Part shown: piece after piece, positions 1 through 9,928 of the stretch
How the letters are laid out: each line of letters opens with the position of its first letter
Numbering within the stretch: position 1 is the first letter of the stretch
NCBI GenBank assembly: GCA_016124755.1
Contig: WGNA01000007.1
Location: 186,001-250,000, forward strand
DNA: 64,000 nucleotides
Origin: Bacteroidota bacterium
GTDB taxonomy: Bacteria > Bacteroidota > Bacteroidia > NS11-12g > UBA9320
Direction: 5' to 3'
The notes under the pieces: model-generated
The model's database searches: none
What the model was told of the DNA's origin: nothing
The model's input: only the letters and a program-made list of their open reading frames with translations
Translations under genes and position numbers: made by a program

Positions 1-563
1 GATTTGAAAAGTTAAAACCGGGAGCAACATAAACGAGTTTTCCGGTTGGATAGAAACTTTGCCTTTCTCCGTTAGTCCAGATCCGAAGCAGAGAATCCAT
101 GCCCGCAACCTGCCATGCATACAGATTTTTAGCACCGCAATATTCGAGGGCATTTTTAAGTGCTACTTCTTTTTCTAATCGAACTACCGACTGCTTTTGA
201 GGCTTGTAGAAATGTCCGTTGAACGAAATCAATTTGTTGTTTTTGTAATGAAAAACAATCTGACTTCCCACGACTTCAACTCCTTTGTGAAGATGAATCG
301 TTCTGATATGGTGTTCTCCTAACGGGTCTTTGCTGTCACTCAGAATAATCAATGAATCATCATCGGAACCATTCATTAGGCCGATGGCTATTTCTAAACT
401 TTTGTGAATCGGGATAAGAGGATGATCGGGAAATTCTACCATCCAGGTGGAAAGAGAATCCTGCCCCGAAAGCAAAATTTTTTCTCCGAATTGCGTTGCG
501 AAAGACTGGGTGATAGTCAGACAGATTAAAAATGCGAAAGCGACAACCCTTTGGAATTTCACT
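1..563 (-). CDS. Secreted peptidase pro-region, probably M4 (thermolysin-like); partial
   Basis: Read leftwards from a GTG at 563, an open frame of 187 codons runs off the window edge. It begins with a Sec signal peptide (hydrophobic VVAFAFLICLTITQ, cleavage likely after SFA). Residues 98-116 read VGSQIVFHYKNNKLISFNG, the pattern of the fungalysin/thermolysin propeptide (FTP) fold, followed by a helix RLEKEVALKNALEY like the PepSY part of M4 prodomains. I infer the inhibitory/chaperone pro-region of a secreted metallopeptidase whose HExxH zinc domain lies outside the window. No ATG precedes the signal peptide; an in-frame GTG at 587 is the alternative start. The family call rests on the prodomain only. 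Confidence 0.55.
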
Positions 564-821
564 TTTGCAAGATAATTCAGAAACACGTCGCATTAAAGAA
601 TCCGGAGTTCTTTATAGGTTTCACAATTCCGGTTAATGGATTTCGGTTCAGTCGGAAAGCAATTCGAACTCCTGAAGATGTTACAGTTTGTTTATGCCAA
701 AAAAGATTTACGAATTAACTGACAAGATGACCATGACAGCTGAAGATAATTGCAAAATTGTCCCGAAATACGGTTGGCACACAAGATGACAACCGGAAGT
801 CAAATCACAATCAAAACAGAT

Positions 822-1091
822 ATGAACATTAGACCATTAGCAGACAGAGTTCTTATTGAACCTGCACCCGCTGAAGAAAAAACCGCCGGGGGTATCTTCA
901 TTCCCGATACGGCTAAGGAAAAACCTCAAAAAGGAACCGTTGTAGCAGTTGGGCCCGGGAAAAAAGACGAACCAACAACTGTTAAAAACGGTGATGTTGT
1001 CTTATACGGAAAGTACTCAGGAACCGAGATTCAGGTGGAAGGAAAAGACTACCTGATGATGCGTGAGTCTGACATTCTGGCGATCATCTAA
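822..1091 (+). CDS. groS: Co-chaperonin GroES
   Basis: GroES forms the heptameric lid of the GroEL folding chamber in the cytoplasm. The 89-residue product starts [14 protein letters not shown], the usual start of the family, and keeps the mobile-loop region ([18 protein letters not shown]) that docks on GroEL and the C-terminal [10 protein letters not shown]. The open frame extends upstream to 750, but those residues match nothing in GroES, so I use the ATG at 822. groL follows after 33 nt, the classical two-gene operon. The upstream gap (564-821) shows no CIRCE element; the best promoter candidate there is a one-mismatch -7 box, TACGGTTG at 769-776, too weak to list separately. Confidence 0.97.
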   Translation: MNIRPLADRVLIEPAPAEEKTAGGIFIPDTAKEKPQKGTVVAVGPGKKDEPTTVKNGDVVLYGKYSGTEIQVEGKDYLMMRESDILAII

Positions 1092-1118
1092 TTACAAACT
1101 CAAACTGTTAAAATCTAA

Positions 1119-2759
<1,641 letters not shown>

Positions 2760-2781
2760 TCTGCTTCGACAAAACACAAAT

Positions 2782-2814
2782 AAAAAACCCGGTGCAAAAG
2801 CATCGGGTTTTTTT
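2782..2814. terminator. Bidirectional intrinsic terminator between groL and the cytochrome c peroxidase gene
   Basis: The stem AAACCCGGTGC / GCATCGGGTTT (one G-T wobble) closes an AAAA loop and is flanked by an A run on the left and a T run on the right. It can therefore end transcription from both convergent genes. Confidence 0.85.
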
Positions 2815-2842
2815 ATGTTCAATACGGATTAATTTTTTCAGA

Positions 2843-3919
2843 TTAAAAAGGATCCGAATATTTTGAATTGGTAATCAATTTCTGATCGGTAAGTGCGTTC
2901 AGAAATGCTTTCACATCTGCTAGTTCAGATGGAGTAAGTCTGTTTCGCTTTGCCACCTGAAGCAAATCGGCACTGGCATTCCTGCTGGTGAGATTAGCAT
3001 CAACTTCATAAAAGTTAATCACTTCCTCAATGGTACTGAAACGACCATCGTGCATATACGGAGAGGAAATCATCACATTGCGAAGGGAAGGAGTTTTAAA
3101 CTTATAATCATCGGTTGACTTCATGGTGGTAGCACCTTTCCCGAGATCCTGAGGAAATTTATCAAGACCCGTGTTATGCGAAAGATCGTCGTGCATAAGC
3201 GAAGTCGAATGACAAGCAAAACAACCTTTAACCTTTAGTTTTTCGAACCCTCTTAATTCTGCATCCGTGAGTTCAAGTTCACCCCTGTTAAATTGGTCAA
3301 ATCTTGAATTATCAGAAGTTAAAGTAAGAAGGAACTGTTCAATTGCCATGGACAAATGCTCCTTGTCAATCACATCGATGTTGAAGGCTTTTTTAAATTT
3401 CTCTTTGTAGAAAGCGCTGTTGTTCAACCGAACCAGCACATCTTCTACCCGAGCGTCCATTTCAACCGGATTTTCAATCGGCATGGTGGCCAAAGCCCGA
3501 AGACTTGGAGCTCTGCTGTCCCAAAAGAAACTATCCGACCACATCAGGTTAAAAAGAACCATTGCGTTTCTGGTTCCCAAATCTCCCCGAATACCCTTGC
3601 TAAACTTGTTTCCATCGCTGAAAGCGAATTTCTGCAAGTGACACGATCCACACGCCTGTGTCTGATCCCCGCTCAGAATTTTGTCGTAGAAGAGATGTCT
3701 GCCCAGATCAACACCTGCTACGGTAAGCGGATTATCCGCCGGAATTCTGAGTGAAGGAAGTTCCGATACACTTATTAATGTAGTGTCCCCGTCTCCCCCA
3801 TTCGAACCACCACTGCCAATTACCACAGGAGGCGGATCGGGTGAACAGGAAGATAAAGACATTAGTACGGATAGACACAGACAACCTATAACCAGAAATA
3901 TTCTGTGTTTATTCCACAT
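2843..3919 (-). CDS. Di-haem cytochrome c peroxidase family lipoprotein
   Basis: The protein carries two haem c attachment motifs, CGSCH and CFACH, spaced as in the CcpA/MauG family that reduces hydrogen peroxide or oxidises a partner with two haems. The segment LGRHLFYDKILSGDQTQAC before the first motif and TPSLRNVMISSPYMHDGRF near the end are typical of the family. A lipoprotein signal (LSVLMSLSSC) places it in the periplasm or outer membrane. I chose the ATG at 3919, directly before the signal peptide; an in-frame ATG at 3952 adds 11 residues. It lies 60 nt downstream of the T9SS cargo gene on the same strand and may be co-transcribed with it. The physiological electron donor is unknown. 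Confidence 0.88.
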   Translation of the reverse strand: MWNKHRIFLVIGCLCLSVLMSLSSCSPDPPPVVIGSGGSNGGDGDTTLISVSELPSLRIPADNPLTVAGVDLGRHLFYDKILSGDQTQACGSCHLQKFAFSDGNKFSKGIRGDLGTRNAMVLFNLMWSDSFFWDSRAPSLRALATMPIENPVEMDARVEDVLVRLNNSAFYKEKFKKAFNIDVIDKEHLSMAIEQFLLTLTSDNSRFDQFNRGELELTDAELRGFEKLKVKGCFACHSTSLMHDDLSHNTGLDKFPQDLGKGATTMKSTDDYKFKTPSLRNVMISSPYMHDGRFSTIEEVINFYEVDANLTSRNASADLLQVAKRNRLTPSELADVKAFLNALTDQKLITNSKYSDPF

Positions 3920-3979
3920 GTGGTATGCTGTTTTTGAACTACCCTTAATCAAAAAGCATTTCTTGGTAAGACACTAATC

Positions 3980-5299
3980 TTAGTGTACAACCAACTTTTG
4001 ATTAATTGGTGATGAGGCATCCGTTTGCACTTCAACCATATAAATCCCGGAAGTAAGTGTTGAAATGTCCAATGTATTCTCAGACATTCCTGTTTCAATC
4101 TTAACCTCCTGAACTACTTGTCCGATATCGTTTCTGATCAGTACGTACGTAACTAAAGCTCGGTTGTCTGATTTTACGGTAACCGTTCCTGTTGCAGGAT
4201 TCGGAAATAATGTAACCAGATTATCAAGTGTTACAACATTGCTGCTGATGTGTTGAACCGGAAATTCAAAATCGATCTGATCATTGCTGCTTGCAGATGT
4301 AGAAGTTGATACCAATACATTGTCTTCTGCATTTAAAACAAACAAATCCTGACGTCCGGCCGGATTATTTTTAGAAATATAAATTTTATCTTCATTCACA
4401 CGAATTGATCCGTCAGTAATTGGGAACTCAGATTTTTGAAGTGTTCTCAAAACCTGAACATCCTTCATTTCACGGGTGAACAAATTCATGGTTGCTGCTT
4501 CTAACGTGAATTCTCCGGATTCGTGTGGTCTCAGATACAAAACATGAATGCTCTTCTTGTTTGCGTCGTACGCCATATCGATAACATCAAAATCGAGAGA
4601 GAGCTTGCTGATTAAGGTTTGCTGCTCGAGGTCAATTCTGAAAAGTCTTTGAATTCCCATTACGTCGCGGGCTGAAAAGATAATTTCATTTCGGTCCGGG
4701 AGGAAAAGAGTTGAACTTAAGGAAACATCCTTTTGAGTTTTAGTTCCATTGTTGTTTGAGGTTTCACCAATGAATGGAGCCGGTACCGAAGCAAATGAAA
4801 GACTTGGAAGTTTAACCGATACTACCGGCTTTCCTTCACTCAGATCAAACACCTTTAATGAAATGTCGTCGTCGTTGTTGCCATAGCCATGTGAAGTTCT
4901 CTCTGTGCCGATGAAGCCCATTTGGTTTTTGTCTGTTAAAACAAAGGGTGACATCGAACCACTGATGTTTAGTTTTCTCAGAACTTCACCGGTTGAAGCC
5001 CGTGCCACAACCATTTGGTTTGTTGAGATAGAATTGAAGCCATTGGCCCCAACCATAAAAAACACCAGGTCATTCTTTTGATCGTAGGTGAAACTGTTGG
5101 CCGAATATTCAAAGCCATTATCCACCTTAATGTTCATGATTGATTTAACAACATCACCGGTTTCGACATTTACGTCGGCCAGTGTAATGTTGGAAGCTGA
5201 TTGTTTGGTCCACTTGATTCCTTTAGTCACCGTTTGGCCGAAAGCCGTTACGGTACAGGTTGTAAGTGCCAACAGAAGTGTTTTGTTTAAATTTTTCAT
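3980..5299 (-). CDS. Secreted protein with type A T9SS sorting domain
   Basis: The N-terminus is a Sec signal peptide (NKTLLLALTTCTVTAFGQ). The middle, about 330 residues, has repeated beta-strand blocks (for example RASTGEVLRKLNISGSM and FRIDLEQQTLISKLSLDF) that resemble a beta-propeller, but I cannot name the family. The last 80 residues are a type A T9SS C-terminal domain: LFPNPATGTVTV, then a strand-rich segment and LTSGIYMVEVQ. Such proteins cross the outer membrane through the type IX system and are attached to the surface or released. ATGs at 5299 and 5314 are both possible; 5299 starts right at the signal peptide. The function of the propeller-like part is unknown. Confidence 0.8.
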   Translation of the reverse strand: MKNLNKTLLLALTTCTVTAFGQTVTKGIKWTKQSASNITLADVNVETGDVVKSIMNIKVDNGFEYSANSFTYDQKNDLVFFMVGANGFNSISTNQMVVARASTGEVLRKLNISGSMSPFVLTDKNQMGFIGTERTSHGYGNNDDDISLKVFDLSEGKPVVSVKLPSLSFASVPAPFIGETSNNNGTKTQKDVSLSSTLFLPDRNEIIFSARDVMGIQRLFRIDLEQQTLISKLSLDFDVIDMAYDANKKSIHVLYLRPHESGEFTLEAATMNLFTREMKDVQVLRTLQKSEFPITDGSIRVNEDKIYISKNNPAGRQDLFVLNAEDNVLVSTSTSASSNDQIDFEFPVQHISSNVVTLDNLVTLFPNPATGTVTVKSDNRALVTYVLIRNDIGQVVQEVKIETGMSENTLDISTLTSGIYMVEVQTDASSPINQKLVVH

Positions 5300-5521
5300 T
5301 CTGAGCATTTTCATATTGGACTGTAATATTAGCCAATTCGTTGCATGCTTTCAATTGATGCTGCTCTCATGCAATGTCATTTTTTCGAAGTGATCTTTCA
5401 ATCCGCATTATTCCTGACTCTCAGCCTCCTTCACCCAGATGTCATTTAAATATTTTGCCTTGAGCACGCGGCAGACCAAACGGTCGGTAGTCTTCATTTT
5501 AAGCTATTTGCCGGGGACTTA

Positions 5522-5551
5522 TTGCATTATTAGTTACTATTTTTATTTTTG
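5522..5551 (+). promoter_or_regulatory. rpsA promoter (-33 TTG, -7 TATTTTTG)
   Basis: TTG at 5522-5524 and the perfect Bacteroidota -7 box TATTTTTG at 5544-5551 are separated by 19 nt, the canonical spacing. Transcription should start near 5556, giving a leader of about 25 nt. The rest of the 280-nt gap before it shows nothing I can name. Confidence 0.7.
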
Positions 5552-5562
5552 CGGCCGCTTCG

Positions 5563-5570
5563 AAAGGAGG
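5563..5570 (+). promoter_or_regulatory. Strong Shine-Dalgarno of rpsA
   Basis: AAAGGAGG is fully complementary to the CCUCCUUU end of 16S rRNA. It ends 10 nt before the TTG start codon. Other genes in the window lack such a site, so this one stands out and suggests special translational control. Confidence 0.75.
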
Positions 5571-5580
5571 ACAAATTGAT

Positions 5581-7962
5581 TTGACAGAACAAAACAACGA
5601 AATGGAAAGCAATCAGCTTTCTGAAAATCCGGCAGAAACCCAGGATGTATCTGCTGATGTAAACACAAACCAACCAGATTCCGATTCAACAAATTCTACA
5701 ACCGATCAGTCTAAAGAGGAAAGCAATGAAACTGTTGCCGAATCTTCTGTTGACGCAACCGAATCATCTGATTCAGCGCCAAAGACAAAAACAAAATCCG
5801 TTTCAGAAAATGAGGATGACGAAGATGAAGAAGTTGTCGTAAAAAAGGATTACAACAACGTTCCGGATCCGGTTCACGATGAAAATGCATTCGACTGGAG
5901 TATGGACAAAGAAGGTTTCAGTCAGTACGACGATTCCGGGCGATCTGCACTTGAGCAACTTTACAAGGGAACTTTTTCTTCAATCGAAGAAGATTCCATC
6001 ATTTCCGGTAAGGTTGTTAGCATGAACAAAAAAGATGTGGTAATCGACGTCGGATTTAAATCAGACGGTTTGGTAAGCCGCACAGAATTCAAAGACATGC
6101 CGGATTTAAAAGTCGGGGATGAAGTTGAAGTTTATGTAGTTGAAACAGAAGATGAGCTCGGCCAGCTCATACTTTCCAGAAGAAAAGCTCAGGCAGAAAC
6201 AGCTTGGGAGAAAATAATTGATGCCCACGAAAAAGGTGCAATCGTTACCGGTCTCGTAAAAACCCGAACCAAAGGTGGTCTTGTGGTTGACGTGATGGGA
6301 ATGGATGCCTTCCTTCCGGGATCGCAAATCGATGTTAAACCTATTCGTGACTACGATCAGTTCGTGGGTCAGCGAATGGAATTCAAGGTTGTGAAAATTA
6401 ATGAAGCGTTCAAAAACGTGGTTATTTCTCACAAAGCACTTATTGAAGATGACATCGAAGCACAGAAAGGTGAAATTCTTTCTAAACTTGAAAAAGGTCA
6501 GGTACTCGAAGGGGTTGTTAAAAACATGACTTCCTTCGGGGTGTTCATCGACCTTGGTGGACTCGACGGACTTCTCCACATCACAGACGTGTCCTGGGGA
6601 AGAATCAACCATCCGGAAGAAGTGCTTCAACTCGACCAGAAAATCAACGTGGTTGTTCTCGACTTCGACGACGACAAGAAGAGAATTTCTCTCGGTCTGA
6701 AACAACTTTCATCTCATCCATGGGCTGAATTGCCAGACGATCTTCAAGTTGGTGCACACGTTAAAGGTAAGGTTGTTACCGTTGCCGACTACGGTGCGTT
6801 TGTGGAAATCGCTCCGGGTATCGAAGGTCTTATCCACGTATCAGAAATGTCCTGGTCTCAGCACTTGAGAAATCCTCAGGACTTCATGAAAGTTGGAGAT
6901 GAAATCGAAGCTGTTGTTCTTACACTTGAAAAAGAAGAACACAAAATGTCTCTCGGCATTAAGCAGCTCACACCGGATCCGTGGGAGAATATCGCTGAAA
7001 AATATCCGGTCGACAGCAAACACAAGGGAATCGTTCGAAACCTTACCAACTACGGATTGTTCGTGGAGCTGGAAGAAGGTGTTGACGGACTCGTACACGT
7101 GAGTGACCTGAGCTGGAGTAAGAAAATCAAGCATCCTGCAGAATTCATTAAAAAAGGTGAAGAGCTGGAAGTTGTGGTTCTCGAAATTGATCAGCAAAAC
7201 AGAAGACTTAGTCTCGGACACAAACAGCTCGACGAAAATCCATGGGAGACTTTTGAAAGTATCTTCCTCGAAGGATCAGAGCACGAAGGAACCATTCTCG
7301 AGATCAACGATAAAGGTGCAACTATTGCCCTTCCTTATGGTGTAGAAGCTTTTGCTCCGACCAAACACTTGAAGAAAGAAGATAAGAGCACTCCTAAAGT
7401 TGAAGAAACTTTAATGTTCCGCATTATTGAGTTCAATAAAGATCAAAAGAGAATTATTGTTTCTCATACAGATATCTGGAAGGAACAGGAAAGAGCGAGA
7501 ATCGATTCAGAGAAAACCGCTAAAGCAAAATCCGCTAAGAAGGCCAGCAAAATGGTTGACGACCTCAACCGAAACAACGAAGTATCCACTCTTGGAGAAC
7601 TCGATCAGTTGGCTGAACTGAAAGCTAAAATGGAAGCGGCCAACAGAAAATCAGCCGAAGAAAAACTGGCTAAAATGGAACAGGACAAAGCTGCCAAAGA
7701 ACCTTCTAAAACAGAAGAACCGGTAGCTGAAACTGAGTCTGCCGAAGCCGGAGATTCTTCTGAAGGTGATGATCTGAAAAAACTGAACGGTGTAGGCCCG
7801 GCTTTGGAAAAGAAACTCATCGAAGCAGGTTATACAACTTACGCTCAGATTGCATCGCTTGACGCCAATGGAATTGCTGCCCTTGAGGAAGCAATCGGTA
7901 AAGCAGAAATTGTAAGTAAAAATGGTTGGTTAGAGCAGATAAAAGAGTTTTCTGCAAATTGA
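5581..7962 (+). CDS. rpsA: 30S ribosomal protein S1 with acidic N-terminal and helix-hairpin-helix C-terminal extensions
   Basis: S1 binds mRNA and brings it to the 30S subunit. The 793-residue protein has six S1/OB repeats between about residues 138 and 635; the conserved S1 face is clear in repeats 3-5 (SFGVFIDLGGLDGLLHITD, YGAFVEIAPGIEGLIHVSE, YGLFVELEEGVDGLVHVSD). Ahead is a Ser/Asp/Glu-rich disordered segment (about 1-100). Behind are a Lys/Ala/Glu-rich helix (640-700) and a helix-hairpin-helix module starting LKKLNGVGPALEKKLIEAGY. The start is not an ATG: a TTG at 5581 sits at a workable distance from the Shine-Dalgarno, an ATT at 5575 is closer, and the first ATG at 5602 is further away. 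A strong terminator follows. Confidence 0.95.
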   Translation: MTEQNNEMESNQLSENPAETQDVSADVNTNQPDSDSTNSTTDQSKEESNETVAESSVDATESSDSAPKTKTKSVSENEDDEDEEVVVKKDYNNVPDPVHDENAFDWSMDKEGFSQYDDSGRSALEQLYKGTFSSIEEDSIISGKVVSMNKKDVVIDVGFKSDGLVSRTEFKDMPDLKVGDEVEVYVVETEDELGQLILSRRKAQAETAWEKIIDAHEKGAIVTGLVKTRTKGGLVVDVMGMDAFLPGSQIDVKPIRDYDQFVGQRMEFKVVKINEAFKNVVISHKALIEDDIEAQKGEILSKLEKGQVLEGVVKNMTSFGVFIDLGGLDGLLHITDVSWGRINHPEEVLQLDQKINVVVLDFDDDKKRISLGLKQLSSHPWAELPDDLQVGAHVKGKVVTVADYGAFVEIAPGIEGLIHVSEMSWSQHLRNPQDFMKVGDEIEAVVLTLEKEEHKMSLGIKQLTPDPWENIAEKYPVDSKHKGIVRNLTNYGLFVELEEGVDGLVHVSDLSWSKKIKHPAEFIKKGEELEVVVLEIDQQNRRLSLGHKQLDENPWETFESIFLEGSEHEGTILEINDKGATIALPYGVEAFAPTKHLKKEDKSTPKVEETLMFRIIEFNKDQKRIIVSHTDIWKEQERARIDSEKTAKAKSAKKASKMVDDLNRNNEVSTLGELDQLAELKAKMEAANRKSAEEKLAKMEQDKAAKEPSKTEEPVAETESAEAGDSSEGDDLKKLNGVGPALEKKLIEAGYTTYAQIASLDANGIAALEEAIGKAEIVSKNGWLEQIKEFSAN

Positions 7963-8000
7963 TAATCAACCCAAACTCATACAAAAAAATCTCATCTTTG

Positions 8001-8032
8001 AACCCTGACGGTCTCCGTCAGGGTTCTTTTTT
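8001..8032 (+). terminator. Intrinsic terminator of rpsA
   Basis: A perfect 11-bp stem, AACCCTGACGG / CCGTCAGGGTT with a TCT loop, is followed by CTTTTTT. Confidence 0.93.
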
Positions 8033-8049
8033 GCCTGAATAATTGCCTC

Positions 8050-8457
8050 ATGAAATATTGGATAATTAAATCAGAACCGCACAAATACAGTTGGGATACA
8101 TTCCTGAAAGACGGCCAGACATTTTGGGATGGCGTTCGTAATTATGCTGCCCGGTTAAACCTGCTGGAAATGGAAACCGGAGATCAGTGTTTTTTTTATC
8201 ACAGCAATGAAGGCAAAGAAATTATCGGAATTGCGGAAGTGGTAAAAAAAGCCTATCCGGATCCTACAACCGATGACGAACGTTGGGTTGCCGTTGATGT
8301 TAAACCCATCAAAACGCTGAAACGCCCGGTGACCTTAGCCGAGATGAAAGCAGATCCGTTTCTCAAAGAACTCGAACTAATCCGCATCAGTCGTTTATCG
8401 GTATCCAAGGCAACAAAGGATCAATTCGATCACATATTAATGATGTCGGAAAGTTGA
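8050..8457 (+). CDS. EVE domain protein (THYN1-like)
   Basis: The 135-residue protein is a single EVE domain: MKYWIIKSEPHKYSWDTF, WDGVRNYAARLNL, FFYHSNEGKEIIGIAEV and a C-terminal ISRLSVSKATKDQFDHIL. EVE domains belong to the PUA-like fold and bind modified bases, in characterised cases 5-methylcytosine-type bases in DNA or modified RNA. The target here is unknown. Its stop codon overlaps the TTG start of pyrR (TTGA), so the two are probably translated together. It is the first gene of the EVE-pyrR-pyrB-ansA cluster; I see no clear -7 box in the 17 nt between the rpsA terminator and its start. Confidence 0.9.
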   Translation: MKYWIIKSEPHKYSWDTFLKDGQTFWDGVRNYAARLNLLEMETGDQCFFYHSNEGKEIIGIAEVVKKAYPDPTTDDERWVAVDVKPIKTLKRPVTLAEMKADPFLKELELIRISRLSVSKATKDQFDHILMMSES

Positions 8458-8996
8458 AACACAAAAGACTCATTCTCGATTCTGACCTTCTGGAAATTGT
8501 AATCCAAAGGCTGGTTATAGAACTCCGGGAAAATCACGGTGATTTTAGCCAGTCTGCGATAATCGGGTTGCAACCCCGCGGAATTGTGCTGGCCAAAATG
8601 ATTCATCAGCAATTAGAGAAACAAACCGGAAAAAAAATTCTCTACGGAGAACTCGACAGCACTTTCTATCGCGACGATTTTCGAAGAACCGGAAAGCCGC
8701 TTATTCCGAATACCATGTTTCTCGAATTTATTGTAGAAGACAAAAAGGTTATTTTGATTGATGACGTATTGTACACAGGCCGCTCTGTAAGATCCGCACT
8801 CAATGCACTCGCCGATTTTGGCCGGCCATTGAACACAGAATTATTAACCCTGATAGACAGACGTTTCAACCGGGAACTCCCCATTCAACCCGACTATACA
8901 GGCGTTGAAGTAGATACTCGTGCCCACGACAAAGTGATTGTTGAACTCACAGATGACAAAAAAGTTTGGATTTTAACGGAAGAACAAACCCAATGA
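8454..8996 (+). CDS. pyrR: PyrR-type phosphoribosyltransferase (pyrimidine regulator)
   Basis: PyrR senses UMP/UTP and in several phyla binds pyr leader RNA to attenuate transcription; it also has uracil phosphoribosyltransferase activity. The PRPP-binding loop VILIDDVLYTGRSVRSAL (about residues 100-117) and the IGLQPRGIVLAKMI block are clear, and the length (180) fits. The start is a TTG overlapping the EVE stop. pyrB overlaps its own end by ATGA. No attenuator-like structure is visible upstream of this cluster or of carA, so RNA-binding control is not supported by this window. Confidence 0.93.
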   Translation: MKHKRLILDSDLLEIVIQRLVIELRENHGDFSQSAIIGLQPRGIVLAKMIHQQLEKQTGKKILYGELDSTFYRDDFRRTGKPLIPNTMFLEFIVEDKKVILIDDVLYTGRSVRSALNALADFGRPLNTELLTLIDRRFNRELPIQPDYTGVEVDTRAHDKVIVELTDDKKVWILTEEQTQ

Positions 8997-9928
8997 ATCG
9001 CCTTTCCACAAAGCACCTCGTAGGAATTAAGGATTTAACTCCCGATGATATTCATCTCATTTTTGAGACTGCCGACAACTTCAAACAGATCATCAATCGC
9101 CCGATCCGGAAAGTTCCTTCGCTTCGCGATATTACCATCGCGAATCTCTTTTTTGAAAATTCAACCCGAACCAGAGTTTCATTCGAGTTAGCCGAAAAAA
9201 GACTCTCTGCGGATGTCGTTAATTTCAGTTCATCCACCTCGTCTGTATCAAAAGGTGAAACCCTCATCGACACGGTAAAAAATATTCTTTCCATGAAAGT
9301 GGAAATGGTGGTGATGCGGCATGCTGCTCCGGGGGCCTGCGTATTTCTTTCGAAACACATAGATGCCCAAATCGTGAACGCCGGAGACGGAACCCATGAA
9401 CATCCGACTCAGGCTTTATTAGACGCCTTTTCAATCCGCGAAGAATTGGGAGATCTCAACGGAAAAAAAATTCTGATTGTTGGCGATATCCTTCACAGCC
9501 GGGTTGCCTTGTCCAATATTTATTGTCTCAAAAAACTCGGTTGTCAGGTAAAAGTTTGTGGCCCGCCAACCTTAATTCCGAGATACATTTCTGCTCTTGG
9601 AGTAGAGGTAGAACCCAATCTGATGAAAGGGCTTGAATGGTGCGATGTGGCAAACATGCTCCGCATTCAGTTGGAACGCCAGGATATCCGGTATTTCCCA
9701 ACCTTGAGAGAATACACCATGCAATACGGACTTACTCTTCCGATGCTCGAGAAATTAGATAAAGAAATTCTGATCATGCACCCCGGACCGATCAACCGTG
9801 GTGTTGAAGTAACATCTGAAGTTGCCGATTCGGATCACTCTATAATTCTGGATCAGGTTGAAAACGGTGTGGCAATCAGAATGGCGGTTTTGTATTTGCT
9901 GGCTGCACAAAAAGATGTGAATGCCTGA
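8993..9928 (+). CDS. pyrB: Aspartate carbamoyltransferase catalytic subunit
   Basis: Catalyses carbamoyl phosphate plus aspartate to N-carbamoylaspartate, the first committed step of pyrimidine synthesis. The carbamoyl-phosphate loop FFENSTRTRVSFELAEKRL (about residues 50-68), the swinging loop SSSTSSVSKGETLIDT, the HPTQALLDAF motif and the late HPGPINRGVE are all present. The 311-residue length is normal. The ATG at 8993 overlaps the pyrR stop (ATGA); an upstream in-frame TTG at 8966 would lie inside pyrR and adds nothing conserved. No pyrI regulatory subunit is adjacent. Confidence 0.97.
   Translation: MNRLSTKHLVGIKDLTPDDIHLIFETADNFKQIINRPIRKVPSLRDITIANLFFENSTRTRVSFELAEKRLSADVVNFSSSTSSVSKGETLIDTVKNILSMKVEMVVMRHAAPGACVFLSKHIDAQIVNAGDGTHEHPTQALLDAFSIREELGDLNGKKILIVGDILHSRVALSNIYCLKKLGCQVKVCGPPTLIPRYISALGVEVEPNLMKGLEWCDVANMLRIQLERQDIRYFPTLREYTMQYGLTLPMLEKLDKEILIMHPGPINRGVEVTSEVADSDHSIILDQVENGVAIRMAVLYLLAAQKDVNA

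Noticed and set aside
360-593. A 77-codon ATG frame on the minus strand
   Set aside because: The overlapping frame from GTG 563 has a signal peptide and an FTP-type prodomain and is open to the window edge; the 77-codon frame is its shadow.
750-821. N-terminal extension of GroES
   Set aside because: The added residues do not resemble any GroES and the ATG at 822 gives the exact family start.
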